Shown here: in pieces, positions 53,784-62,750 of the stretch | Position numbering within the stretch: the stretch's first letter is position 1 | Layout of the letters: each line of letters begins with the position of its first letter | Assembly: GCF_000390185.1 (NCBI RefSeq) | Contig: NZ_AQHR01000041.1 | Location: 124,001 to 188,000, forward strand | Reading direction: 5' to 3' | From: Lunatimonas lonarensis | GTDB lineage: Bacteria > Bacteroidota > Bacteroidia > Cytophagales > Cyclobacteriaceae | DNA: 64,000 bases | Made by a program: the position numbers and the translations under genes | Notes under the pieces: model-generated | Told to the model about the DNA's origin: nothing | Database searches by the model: none | The model's input: the letters and a program-made list of their open reading frames with translations, nothing else

Positions 53784-56474
53784 ATGGCCATGGCTAGCAA
53801 GTTGTCCTCTATACTCACCCATTACCGTCAATACCAGGCAGATCAGGTGTTGACGCACACCCAGTTGAATGAAAGCATTGCCTTTTTTGAGGATCAGGAC
53901 AGGCTAACGCGCATTGGACTGATCGGCGTTGGCATCGTGAATGGTCTAGCGGTTTCGATGCGACAGGAGGGAGTTCAGCGGTTTATAGAAATAAGCCAAG
54001 GCTATGGCATTACCACTGATGGCGACCTGATTACGTTGCGGACAGATATTCCCGACGCCAACCGTAAAGAAAAATCAATAGAAATAGATCAGCTTTCCTT
54101 TTCCCATTACCGCCCTTTTGAAGATGACAAAGCGAGGTATCCACTTTTCCACCAAAACGGCATCCAAACGGTTCCTCTTCTGCAACTCTGTAGACCTACC
54201 GAAGAGGGAGCCCTGCCTCTCCAGCAGTTGGTTAATGGCGGTGACATGGTGCTTATGTTGTATTTGGAAAGCTATTCCAGGGATGCAGACCTATGTGGAG
54301 ATATCAACTGTGATACCCAGGGAGTCGAACAGATAGCAGCACACCATTTTTTGCTTATTGATCGGGATGTCGCTGATGACCTGTTGAATGCGGACCCTAT
54401 TTACCGGCGTTTCGAGCAGTTGCGGCTTGCGGTATCTGCCCTGACGCCACTGTATCCATTGAATGTGGTGATAACAGCGGCCAACGCCCAGTCACCAGTT
54501 CAGTTGGACAGATTGTACCGAGACGCCATCATCCAGGGAAACAGCATCGCTGAGTTTACTGACGCTGTTTCAACGATATTAAACAATACCCAATTTCTTT
54601 GGGAGGGTGACTCGGATATCCAACGGTTGTCCCAACAACTCGCAGCTAGGCTTTCCCAACACTTTTCGTTTCCGGCAAATGCCCCCTTTCAATATAATCA
54701 GTATCGATACCGTTTGCTTTCTGATTTATTGGAGGTTTATCGTCGGTTAATTAGCGAATTGGCCTCCTTTGCGGGGTTGGAGAACCCTTCCATACGGGCA
54801 TTTCCAAAGCATCTTTTTTTGGGAGACTTGGCAGGCACCAATTTCCGACATGGGTTTTATCCTTCTCCAGCTATTTCGGATTTTCGGGAAAAGAAGCACC
54901 GGATCAACAGTTACCTGAGAAAGATCTGTTTCATGTTGGACACATTCAGCCTGACCCATGCAAATGAAGTACGGTTGGTTCCCTCCGGGGAACATCCAGC
55001 ATCCGGCTTGGTTCCCAGCATTCCCTTTTATTACCAGTCAACTATAGGGCTTAGGGAGAATTGGTCGACAACTCCGGGGGTAGATGCCATACGGTACTCC
55101 TATAACCTAGGGGAGAATCCCCTTTTGATTGAAAACGAGCATGCTGACTTCTATTTTCTTGGCGGGCATTTACGGGGAAATGCAGAAAATGTCTTTCAGG
55201 CAATAACCAATATCCAACTGCAGTTTGGTCTGGATTTTACGATCTATCGATTTGATTATGATCAATTCGGGGAATTTGCCAGGTTCCTCCGGTCCCATGG
55301 ATCTTGTAGGCACCGGGCAGGCGTTCCCAAGTCGGGTACGCTGATACTTTTGAGCAGGGGCAACGAGGTGATCGGCGATTTGGCATTGAGCTACCGGGTG
55401 GTCGAACAGCAAGCTGTTAATGCGATCAGCCACATAAAAGTCGCTGAATCACGGTACCCTTGGATCAGTACGCTTAGTTACCTCAACAACCTGGCAAGAA
55501 GCCTCCGGGGTACTCCAAGGAGAGTAGGTGTCATGCCCCGGTTCTATCGGCTGATAGTAAGGGAATATAGCATCAATGGTGTATCACAGATTGCCGGCAT
55601 CACCGAGCTGCTGGTTCCACTGGAGGAAATTTTGGTCAGGAGGATGCACGCAATCACGGATGCCCTAAACAGGCGGTTTCCGGCAGGACTTGTTTTTGAT
55701 TTTAATGAGCAATTGAAGCGGTTTTCCATCGTCCGTGCTTTTGATGATCAGTTTAGGATCACCTTTGCGGATACCACGCTTTCCTTGAATGCACCGGCGT
55801 TTACCTACACCGAGGAGGGCATGTTTAGATCGGACAGGCAGTTTAGGATAAATGCGATCCGAAACGAAGAGCGTCGCAGGTATCGTGAAAGTACCTACAG
55901 GCAGTTGCAGTCCGAATTTGCCCCGGAAAACAAGGATGATGATTTTGGAAAATATCAGGGAAAATGGGCAGAGTGGTATAGACTCATTGATCAGCTCGGG
56001 AGGTCGGGCAATGCCCTGGTAACGCCGAGATTGATCAGCAGACAAAATCAATTACCTGCATCGGTACGAACCCTTGTTACGGGCGTGTTTAATCGGCTGA
56101 ATGCAACGGGAAGGCCGTTTCAGCTTTTTTTGACCGGTGATTGGCTGGATGGCAGCTGGGTAAGCACAGAGATGATCACCCGGTATGGAAGCAGTAGAAA
56201 TACCAATGATCCAATTGTCCGGTTTTTGAGGATAAGAGAGACCCTGCACCACAAAACCCAAGCCACCAAAGCCTCGCTGTTTTTGGTGCTTGGAAGGGAA
56301 GCAGACCGGGAATTTTTTGAAAACTTGGCAAGTACACTCACCGAGACCGTAGATATGTATATCGATGGTCCTAGAGTAGGAAGAAGGGTATTGTTGATCG
56401 ATACAATCGCCCGTATTCAGATCACAGGATCAACTGGCACTGCGACGGCGATTGCTAACCCACTGAGAAGATGA
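53784..56474 (+). CDS. Unrecognised large eCIS-associated protein
   Basis: An 896-aa protein (an ATG two codons later is an alternative start). I do not recognise a family. The N-terminal 120 residues look like a compact structural domain ('HTQLNESIAFFEDQDRLTRIGLIGVGIVNGL', 'ISQGYGITTDGDLI'). The rest is helical, rich in Arg/Gln/Asn, with no signal peptide, membrane span, nuclease or protease motif. It starts 6 bp after the Pvc12-like gene and is of similar size to the baseplate proteins, so a baseplate, fibre-attachment or peripheral structural role is the most likely; this is context inference. Confidence 0.65.
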   Translation: MAMASKLSSILTHYRQYQADQVLTHTQLNESIAFFEDQDRLTRIGLIGVGIVNGLAVSMRQEGVQRFIEISQGYGITTDGDLITLRTDIPDANRKEKSIEIDQLSFSHYRPFEDDKARYPLFHQNGIQTVPLLQLCRPTEEGALPLQQLVNGGDMVLMLYLESYSRDADLCGDINCDTQGVEQIAAHHFLLIDRDVADDLLNADPIYRRFEQLRLAVSALTPLYPLNVVITAANAQSPVQLDRLYRDAIIQGNSIAEFTDAVSTILNNTQFLWEGDSDIQRLSQQLAARLSQHFSFPANAPFQYNQYRYRLLSDLLEVYRRLISELASFAGLENPSIRAFPKHLFLGDLAGTNFRHGFYPSPAISDFREKKHRINSYLRKICFMLDTFSLTHANEVRLVPSGEHPASGLVPSIPFYYQSTIGLRENWSTTPGVDAIRYSYNLGENPLLIENEHADFYFLGGHLRGNAENVFQAITNIQLQFGLDFTIYRFDYDQFGEFARFLRSHGSCRHRAGVPKSGTLILLSRGNEVIGDLALSYRVVEQQAVNAISHIKVAESRYPWISTLSYLNNLARSLRGTPRRVGVMPRFYRLIVREYSINGVSQIAGITELLVPLEEILVRRMHAITDALNRRFPAGLVFDFNEQLKRFSIVRAFDDQFRITFADTTLSLNAPAFTYTEEGMFRSDRQFRINAIRNEERRRYRESTYRQLQSEFAPENKDDDFGKYQGKWAEWYRLIDQLGRSGNALVTPRLISRQNQLPASVRTLVTGVFNRLNATGRPFQLFLTGDWLDGSWVSTEMITRYGSSRNTNDPIVRFLRIRETLHHKTQATKASLFLVLGREADREFFENLASTLTETVDMYIDGPRVGRRVLLIDTIARIQITGSTGTATAIANPLRR

Positions 56475-56476
56475 AA

Positions 56477-56516
56477 AGGGGCCATTCACCTGATTTCCGG
56501 ATAGTGAATGACCCCT
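56477..56516 (+). repeat. Inverted repeat / RNA hairpin before the tape-measure gene
   Basis: A 13-bp stem (56477-56489 with 56504-56516, one mismatch) and a 14-base loop, starting 2 bp after the preceding stop codon. No T-run follows, so it is not a normal intrinsic terminator; it might act in mRNA processing or stability. The remaining 200 bp up to 56724 show no gene or promoter. Confidence 0.6.
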
Positions 56517-56724
56517 CATGGGCATGCTTCCTTGTACTTCCGTCTGTTACTGCCACATTATCACCTGAAGTCAAGAACTTACCGCCTGATGCTCTGCTCT
56601 ACGTGTATGCCAAAAACCCAGATTGTGAACGTACCGACCTTTTCCCTCTCTGCTTAACTCTGCCAGTAAAATCGACTCTCGCCGCGGTATAAATGTAGCA
56701 AAAAGATAGAAGAAAACAAATTTT

Positions 56725-58308
56725 ATGAAGGCAAATCGTGATGAAATATTGATCCAAAAAGTAAATGTGGAAGTCATCACGCATACGATGGACGCAGGTC
56801 GGTCGGTTGAACAAAACATCCATGAATTTTTAGAGAGACAGGTCTTCCCCCGATTGGAGGATCTACTTAGGGAGAAGTGGTCATTACCTCCAAATCAAAG
56901 CCTTCAACTGGATGAACTTTCGCTAACGGTTCAGGTAAACTCACCTTCGTCGCTACTCGACTTTTCCGTCCAGAGCACCGAACTCGACTGGATTGATCAG
57001 CTGGAAACCCAGCTGCATGGGGTTCTGAAAAGTAAAACAGACCGGCTTTTAAACAGCCCGGATACAGCCAGCTCAATCGAGTATCTTGATAGGTGGGACA
57101 GCCCTAGTACTAAAAATAACTTAAATTCAAACCATTTATATAATTGTAAACCAGCTGAATATAGATTAATTTCCGACGAGAAAAAATCCCTTTTTGCGTG
57201 GCTCCATTTTGTTCGACACGGTACCAAACCTTGGTTTGCAGCGCATATGACCGCCGTTGATTTCATGCCTCCATCTAACAGCGAAAAGTGGATTCAACTG
57301 CCCGAATTTAAGGATCTGACAGCGAACGTAATGAGCCAACCCGAGTCGATTGGCAGGCTTTTCCTTCAACATAGCCAAAAGGATGTAACCCTGCTGATGT
57401 ATCATTTATTGGGAGATTTCGTGGATCTACCTGAGTTTGCCAGATTGAACGGTCGCTTTAAGTCAAGCCTACAACGGATCAATCGGGTGATTCTCTTTTT
57501 CCTATGGATACGGGCCGGAAGGGAGGGGATAGGTAGAAGTTGGTCCGATTGCCTCACCGAACTAAAAAGCATCGTTCCGGTACTGGGTATCCCTACAATT
57601 TCGGTAGAAAACTGGCTACGGTTTTGGAACCTACTACCTCAAATCCGACCATTTAAACCGGAACTTGACCAAACCGCCAAGTGGCTAGATTCCCTTGGAC
57701 AGGTGTCCGGACAGGGGTTTAATAGGCGATCTGACGAGTCTATCAATTTTCCAAATCAGGTTTCGGGAACAAAAAGTAGTCTCCAAAATGAATCTGATAA
57801 GGATACAGGGATACAGGCTCAGCTACCGCTTTCAAACGCCGGGCTTATCCTCCTTCACCCATTTCTTCCGGCTTTTTTCTCCGATGTCGGTGTAATCAAC
57901 GAGAAACAGGAATTTGTGGACTCCCATTTAGCCGTTCATCTGCTTAATTATGTGGCCACAGGGAATCATCAGCCCTATGAGTTTGAACTGGGTTTTGAAA
58001 AGTTTTTGACAGGATGGAGGCAGGGCTATCCCTATACCCGAAATGTCGTGTTAAGGGAAAGTCAGCGTGAAAAGGCCGATAAGTTGCTCGAATCATTGCT
58101 GAAAAACTGGAAAAGGTTGAAAAATACCGGTAAGGACACCCTTCGCGCTGAGTTTTTACAACGTTCAGGGAAGTTAGTGGAGGAACCTGGCCACTACCGT
58201 CTAATTGTCGAGAGAAAAACGCAGGACATCCTGCTGGAGGGGCTGCCCTATTCGTTAGGGGTGGTCAAATTGCCGTGGCAGAAGAAGTTGATATTTATTG
58301 AATGGTGA
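56725..58308 (+). CDS. Contractile injection system tape-measure protein (Pvc14-like)
   Basis: A 527-aa protein. The N-terminus ('HEFLERQVFPRLEDLLRE', 'LQLDELSLTVQV') and especially the C-terminus ('SNAGLILLHPFLPAFFSDVGVI', 'VHLLNYVATGNHQPYEFELGFEKFLTGW', 'LESLLKNWKRLKNTGKDTLRAEFLQRSGKLVE', 'LPYSLGVVKLPWQKKLIFIEW') match the CIS tape-measure family, whose length sets tube length. The middle (about 120-370) is less conserved. A 250-bp gap with a hairpin separates it from the upstream structural genes, the widest gap inside the cluster. Confidence 0.88.
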   Translation: MKANRDEILIQKVNVEVITHTMDAGRSVEQNIHEFLERQVFPRLEDLLREKWSLPPNQSLQLDELSLTVQVNSPSSLLDFSVQSTELDWIDQLETQLHGVLKSKTDRLLNSPDTASSIEYLDRWDSPSTKNNLNSNHLYNCKPAEYRLISDEKKSLFAWLHFVRHGTKPWFAAHMTAVDFMPPSNSEKWIQLPEFKDLTANVMSQPESIGRLFLQHSQKDVTLLMYHLLGDFVDLPEFARLNGRFKSSLQRINRVILFFLWIRAGREGIGRSWSDCLTELKSIVPVLGIPTISVENWLRFWNLLPQIRPFKPELDQTAKWLDSLGQVSGQGFNRRSDESINFPNQVSGTKSSLQNESDKDTGIQAQLPLSNAGLILLHPFLPAFFSDVGVINEKQEFVDSHLAVHLLNYVATGNHQPYEFELGFEKFLTGWRQGYPYTRNVVLRESQREKADKLLESLLKNWKRLKNTGKDTLRAEFLQRSGKLVEEPGHYRLIVERKTQDILLEGLPYSLGVVKLPWQKKLIFIEW

Positions 58309-58324
58309 TTTATCGATCGTAATC

Positions 58325-61300
58325 ATGGAAAAGTCCAGTCCTCAACCCAAACCAAAAGGCTCACATTACTTTCGAAAGAGTAGTAGTGCACCGGATTTTT
58401 TTCTTCCACAAGCCAAAATGGAGGTCAATGAGCCTGATGATGCCTTCGAGCAGGAGGCAGACGCAGCGGCAGAACAGGTTGTTGCCCGAAAACCGGTCGA
58501 TAGTGCTTTCTTTGGCAGCACTTCCCTCATGCGGGAGGTGGATGAAGGAGAAGAGTCCATTCAATCAAAGGCAGATGGTGCTGAATCCCTTGGCAAGGAA
58601 GAGGAAGTTCCCGTTCAAAGGGACGTGGAGGAACCGCAGGAAACTCCCGTAGAGCCCACGGTACAACGTGATTCATCTGAGGAGGAAGCGGCAATTCAGA
58701 CGAAGGGGGAGGGCTTTATGGAGGCAGAAGAACAGGTTCAGCAAGAAGAGGAGGAGGAGCCTGTTCAGGCCAGCGCGTCATCCGGTGGGCCGGTAAGCCC
58801 TTCGGTTGAACAAGGCATACAGTCGACCAAGGGAAGTGGGAGCCCTTTGGGAAGCAGCGAAAAGCATCAGATGGAGCAAAGCTTTGGGGCTGATTTTGGC
58901 GGTGTAACGATCCATACCGATAGCCGTGCGGTCCAAATGAGCCGTGAGTTGGGAGCCGAGGCGTTTACCCACGGTAATGACATATATTTTAACGAAGGAA
59001 ACTACAATCCCGGGTCAAAGGACGGGCAGCGCCTACTGGCCCACGAACTGACCCATACCTTGCAGCAGGGGGCATCGGTTAGGAGGTTGGTACAAAAAGA
59101 TGATGCGGATACACCGAACAATACGATAACCAATCATTATGTCTCGGAGGATGGGGAGTTGGATTTAAGAGGGACAAGTAAGCTCCTAAAAATAAAAGAT
59201 TTGCCGTTACCGGATTTTAAAAAGAATGCGGGATATCATAAATCAGTCCCATTTAGATTGCCACCTAAGAGCGAGAGAAATACCGACCAAAGAAACAAGT
59301 GGGATACCCATATCAGGCAAAACGAAACGGGTATAACCGAAAAGCTTGATGAAATCCTATCAGCGCAAATTCCCGCTGAGACCGGTACAACCACAGAACC
59401 AAGGTACTACCTCAAGCTAAAGTCGGTGCCGTACAATCTGATCGGAACAAAAAGTGAGCTAAAAAACAGGATATTGAGACCATTTTGGGACTCTGCAGGT
59501 GCTTTTCAAGGTTTTCACGTTGATCATAAAACAGAAATTCAGTTAGGTGGAGAGGATGATATCCCAAACTATTGGTTGTTGGATGAAAAATCAAACGTTG
59601 ACTCCGGCCGATTGATAAAAACAAACAAGGACAATCAAATCAAAAAGGTTTTGGATGGAGCTAAACAATCCAACGTTTTTGATGTCACAGTTCCAAGTGC
59701 TGTAAAAGACGTGAGAGGCGATGATTTTACAGTCATGGTTGAGAACGTATCTTCTGATCCAACTGGGTTTACGCCAAAAACAATCGATGTATCAGAAGCG
59801 CTGGCGGGAACGGGAGTTGAAGGATTGGAAGCGTTGACCAGCGATGAATTGATTGCCTTAAGGGGAAGCCCTAATGAAATCGTCCTGTTTTTTAACAGTC
59901 TGGGAGGTGTCTCTCGGAAAGTGCCCTGGGAAACCGACATGACCCAAAAAACAGATATGTCGGATGTAGGTGGTGGCGCAACTATTGGTTCAAATTTTCA
60001 GTTAACCGCTATCAATTATACCCATGGGCAGGGAGGAAGCATTACGGGCAGGGCCTTTCAAGGAAATAAATTTGTAAAAGATAAAGACTTAACGATAGAT
60101 TTGGTTACCTCTCCAATAGTGGAATACGGAGGAGTGGTTTCTGGCAGCAGTCTAAGAAACGAAGCGAATAAACTTATAGCAGAACACCTCAGTCCGATCG
60201 AATTCTCACAGGTTGATTTTATTCCAGAAAAAGGGATTTATGCCGTTGGTGTTATAAAAGCTTCTTTGCCAGTGATTGAAGATGTTGAAATAGACATTTT
60301 GATCGATGGAAACAGCGTAAGGATTTCCAAAACGTTTAACACAGGAGAATTTAAAGTTCCATCGCCATTTCAGGTAAAGAACTCGTCTTTGACGGTTTTT
60401 GCAGGTACTGAGGGGTTGGGGATTGAGGGGCAGATTGATTTCGGGATAGAAAATGTAGGGGAGGGCTATATAGGTGCCTCTGCCTCTACCTCCGGTGGTT
60501 TTGAACTTGCCGGAAAATTCAACTTTGACTCCCAACTTTTTGATCCTGCTGAAATAAATGTGGAGTATAAAGACAACGTATGGACAATCGGTGGTACCAT
60601 TGGCATACCGGCGGGAAAGGTGAGGGGGGTGAAGAATGCTACGATCACCGCTACCTACACTGAAAATACGTTCAGTGCAGAGGGCGACGCGGAACTCGAC
60701 CTGCCCGGAATTGAAAAAGGATCCATGAGTGTTGCCTACGGAGCCGACGGGTTTTCTATTGGCGGTAATTTTGCTATCAGTGGTGACGTCCCCGGCATTC
60801 GTGGCGGCACCGTCGAAGCCAGGGTATCCAAAAGCAATGATGACGAAGGGTACAGCGTGTTTGTCTCCGGCACGGCCCAACCCGATATTCCCGGCGTCAA
60901 CTCGACCCTATCCGTGACCTACGAAAATGGAGCACTGACCATTATGGGCAACGCTGCCTATTCCCGGGGTATGCTTAGCGGATCCTTGGAAGTCGGTGCT
61001 ACCAATCGAACCATCGGGGAAGACGGTCAGCCCTCGGGGGATCCAGATGATACCATGCGGGTATTTGGCGGCGGTACGCTCACCCTTCAGCTTACCCCTT
61101 GGCTTGCCGCTACTGCCGGCGTGAAATTTCTTCCCAACGGAGAAATGGAGGTTACCGCACGACTGGCAACCGATACGTATGACGTTTTTCCAAGAAAGGA
61201 ATATACCAAAAACCTGTTTCGGGCACCTACAATAGAGATACCTCTCTTTGCGATTCCGCTGGGCCCCCGTAGTTTAGGCCTGGTGGCCCAGATAAGTGGC

Positions 61301-61879
61301 GGACTGGACTTCAAAGCGGGTTTTGGCCCCGGCCAACTTCGAAATTTATCGGCTGAGATCACCTATAATCCAGATCATGAGGAAGAAACCAGCGTAAGAG
61401 GCAGTGGAAGCTTTGTTATACCAGCGGATGCCGGCTTGACACTTCGCGGCGATTTGGGTCTTGGGATCAGCGTCGCCATCGCCAGTTTATCAGGCGGAAT
61501 TGAGATAGCGGGTACCTTAGGGCTGGAAGGAGAGGCCGCCGCCGGAGTAGATGTAAATTGGACGCCGCAATCGGGGCTTACCTTAGATGCCCGTGGCAGT
61601 GTCATGGTTAATCCCAAGTTTACCTTTGATATTAATGCGTTTGCCCGAGCCTCCTTGGGTATTGGTTGGTTTTCCATTTCCGAAACCTGGCGGCATAATC
61701 TTGCCTCCTTTAATTGGGGGCCGGACATTCAGTTTGGTATCGTTTTTCCCGTTCACTACGAGGAAGGGGAACCATTTGACATGTCGTTGGATGACATTCA
61801 GGTTATTTATCCCGATATTCAGGTGGTAGATACCGCTGTGGGCCTTGCTCGATCGATTAAAAATGACTTATTTGGGTAA
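58325..61879 (+). CDS. DUF4157 (eCIS core) protein with HNH-nuclease-like segment; candidate cargo/effector
   Basis: A 1184-aa protein from the ATG at 58325; an in-frame ATG at 58298 overlaps the tape-measure gene. Residues 25-55 ('FFLPQAKMEV' to 'EQEADAAAEQVV') and about 173-249 ending in 'LLAHELTHTLQQG' are the DUF4157 hallmark, with a zinc-peptidase-like H240-E-L-T-H244. Between them lies an acidic low-complexity linker with recurrent V/I-Q dipeptides. Residues about 392-425 read like an HNH motif: H398-V-D400-H401, Asn415 and Asn424 ('HVDHKTEIQLGGEDD' to 'NYWLLDEKSN'). From about 690 onward is a Gly-rich beta-repeat region with recurring 'PGI/PGV' turns. DUF4157 proteins are the best-known markers of eCIS cargo. 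Nuclease activity is inferred from motif only. Confidence 0.82.
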   Translation: MEKSSPQPKPKGSHYFRKSSSAPDFFLPQAKMEVNEPDDAFEQEADAAAEQVVARKPVDSAFFGSTSLMREVDEGEESIQSKADGAESLGKEEEVPVQRDVEEPQETPVEPTVQRDSSEEEAAIQTKGEGFMEAEEQVQQEEEEEPVQASASSGGPVSPSVEQGIQSTKGSGSPLGSSEKHQMEQSFGADFGGVTIHTDSRAVQMSRELGAEAFTHGNDIYFNEGNYNPGSKDGQRLLAHELTHTLQQGASVRRLVQKDDADTPNNTITNHYVSEDGELDLRGTSKLLKIKDLPLPDFKKNAGYHKSVPFRLPPKSERNTDQRNKWDTHIRQNETGITEKLDEILSAQIPAETGTTTEPRYYLKLKSVPYNLIGTKSELKNRILRPFWDSAGAFQGFHVDHKTEIQLGGEDDIPNYWLLDEKSNVDSGRLIKTNKDNQIKKVLDGAKQSNVFDVTVPSAVKDVRGDDFTVMVENVSSDPTGFTPKTIDVSEALAGTGVEGLEALTSDELIALRGSPNEIVLFFNSLGGVSRKVPWETDMTQKTDMSDVGGGATIGSNFQLTAINYTHGQGGSITGRAFQGNKFVKDKDLTIDLVTSPIVEYGGVVSGSSLRNEANKLIAEHLSPIEFSQVDFIPEKGIYAVGVIKASLPVIEDVEIDILIDGNSVRISKTFNTGEFKVPSPFQVKNSSLTVFAGTEGLGIEGQIDFGIENVGEGYIGASASTSGGFELAGKFNFDSQLFDPAEINVEYKDNVWTIGGTIGIPAGKVRGVKNATITATYTENTFSAEGDAELDLPGIEKGSMSVAYGADGFSIGGNFAISGDVPGIRGGTVEARVSKSNDDEGYSVFVSGTAQPDIPGVNSTLSVTYENGALTIMGNAAYSRGMLSGSLEVGATNRTIGEDGQPSGDPDDTMRVFGGGTLTLQLTPWLAATAGVKFLPNGEMEVTARLATDTYDVFPRKEYTKNLFRAPTIEIPLFAIPLGPRSLGLVAQISGGLDFKAGFGPGQLRNLSAEITYNPDHEEETSVRGSGSFVIPADAGLTLRGDLGLGISVAIASLSGGIEIAGTLGLEGEAAAGVDVNWTPQSGLTLDARGSVMVNPKFTFDINAFARASLGIGWFSISETWRHNLASFNWGPDIQFGIVFPVHYEEGEPFDMSLDDIQVIYPDIQVVDTAVGLARSIKNDLFG

Positions 61880-62749
61880 ATGACAGAAGAAGCAATAAAC
61901 TGGAACAACCAAGGAGTAACGCATTTTTTCGAGCAGGATTGGGAAAAAGCCCATGCCTGCTACCAAAAGGCACTGCAATTGGATGATAAGAATCCCACGG
62001 TTTGGAACAATCTGGGACTGCTTGCACACCAGCAAAAAAACTACTTGGAAGCCTGCACCTATTTTCAACAGGCCAATGTATTGGACAAGAAGCCGGTTTA
62101 TCTGGTCAATGAAGCCAACTCCCGTGCCATGATGGGAATGTTTACCGAAACCGAAAGCCTTTACCTAGAAGCCATATCAATGCAGCCGAACCACGAGACT
62201 GCATTATCCTCCCTTGCAAAGCTCTATACGCATCAGGGCAGATTGGACGAAGCCGCTGCCCGCTACCAGCAGCTGACAGGTATTTCCAATCAACCCATCT
62301 ACCTTTTTGAGATGGCTCTGGTATTCATCCGCTTGGAAAGATTTGGGGATGCACTGCGCATACTGTATCCTCTAGCGGAAAACCAGCCTTCTACGGCCCA
62401 TTGGTTTCAGATTGGGAGAGCCGAATACCTATCGAATAACCATGGTTTGGCCGATTCGGCGTTTAAGCGAGCATTGGCGGAAAATCCGGACGATAAAGCA
62501 TCCAGAAATTTTTACGCGGTAAACTTATTGGCCATGAACAGGGTAGAGGAAGCACTGAAACAATACCTGTTACTCTCCCGGTTATTCCCAGAAGACCATG
62601 AGATCCTGACCGACCTGGCAGTGGTGTTATGTAGCCTGGAGCGATTCGATGAAGCCTCTGGATATTTGAACCGGGCATTGGCTGTAAAACCCGAATACCC
62701 CAAAGCCAAGGCCTACAAAAAAAAGATAGAAGAGCTCGAACAGAGGTAG
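61880..62749 (+). CDS. TPR-repeat protein of the eCIS cluster
   Basis: A 289-aa protein made almost wholly of tetratricopeptide repeats, about seven ('WNNQGVTHFFEQDWEKAHACYQKALQLDDKNPTVWNNLG', 'ALSSLAKLYTHQGRLDEAAARYQQ', 'DLAVVLCSLERFDEASGYLNRALAVKPEYPKAKAY'). There is no signal peptide, so it is cytoplasmic. It starts immediately after the DUF4157 gene stop with no gap and ends 1 bp before the AAA+ ATPase gene. TPR scaffolds bind proteins; a role as chaperone or loading adaptor for the cargo next door is an inference from position. Confidence 0.8.
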   Translation: MTEEAINWNNQGVTHFFEQDWEKAHACYQKALQLDDKNPTVWNNLGLLAHQQKNYLEACTYFQQANVLDKKPVYLVNEANSRAMMGMFTETESLYLEAISMQPNHETALSSLAKLYTHQGRLDEAAARYQQLTGISNQPIYLFEMALVFIRLERFGDALRILYPLAENQPSTAHWFQIGRAEYLSNNHGLADSAFKRALAENPDDKASRNFYAVNLLAMNRVEEALKQYLLLSRLFPEDHEILTDLAVVLCSLERFDEASGYLNRALAVKPEYPKAKAYKKKIEELEQR

Positions 62750-62750
62750 C

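Noticed and set aside
56471-56692. 73-codon frame overlapping the stop of the 896-aa gene
   Set aside because: It lies on the hairpin 56477-56516 and its sequence has no protein family pattern; the hairpin explains the region better.
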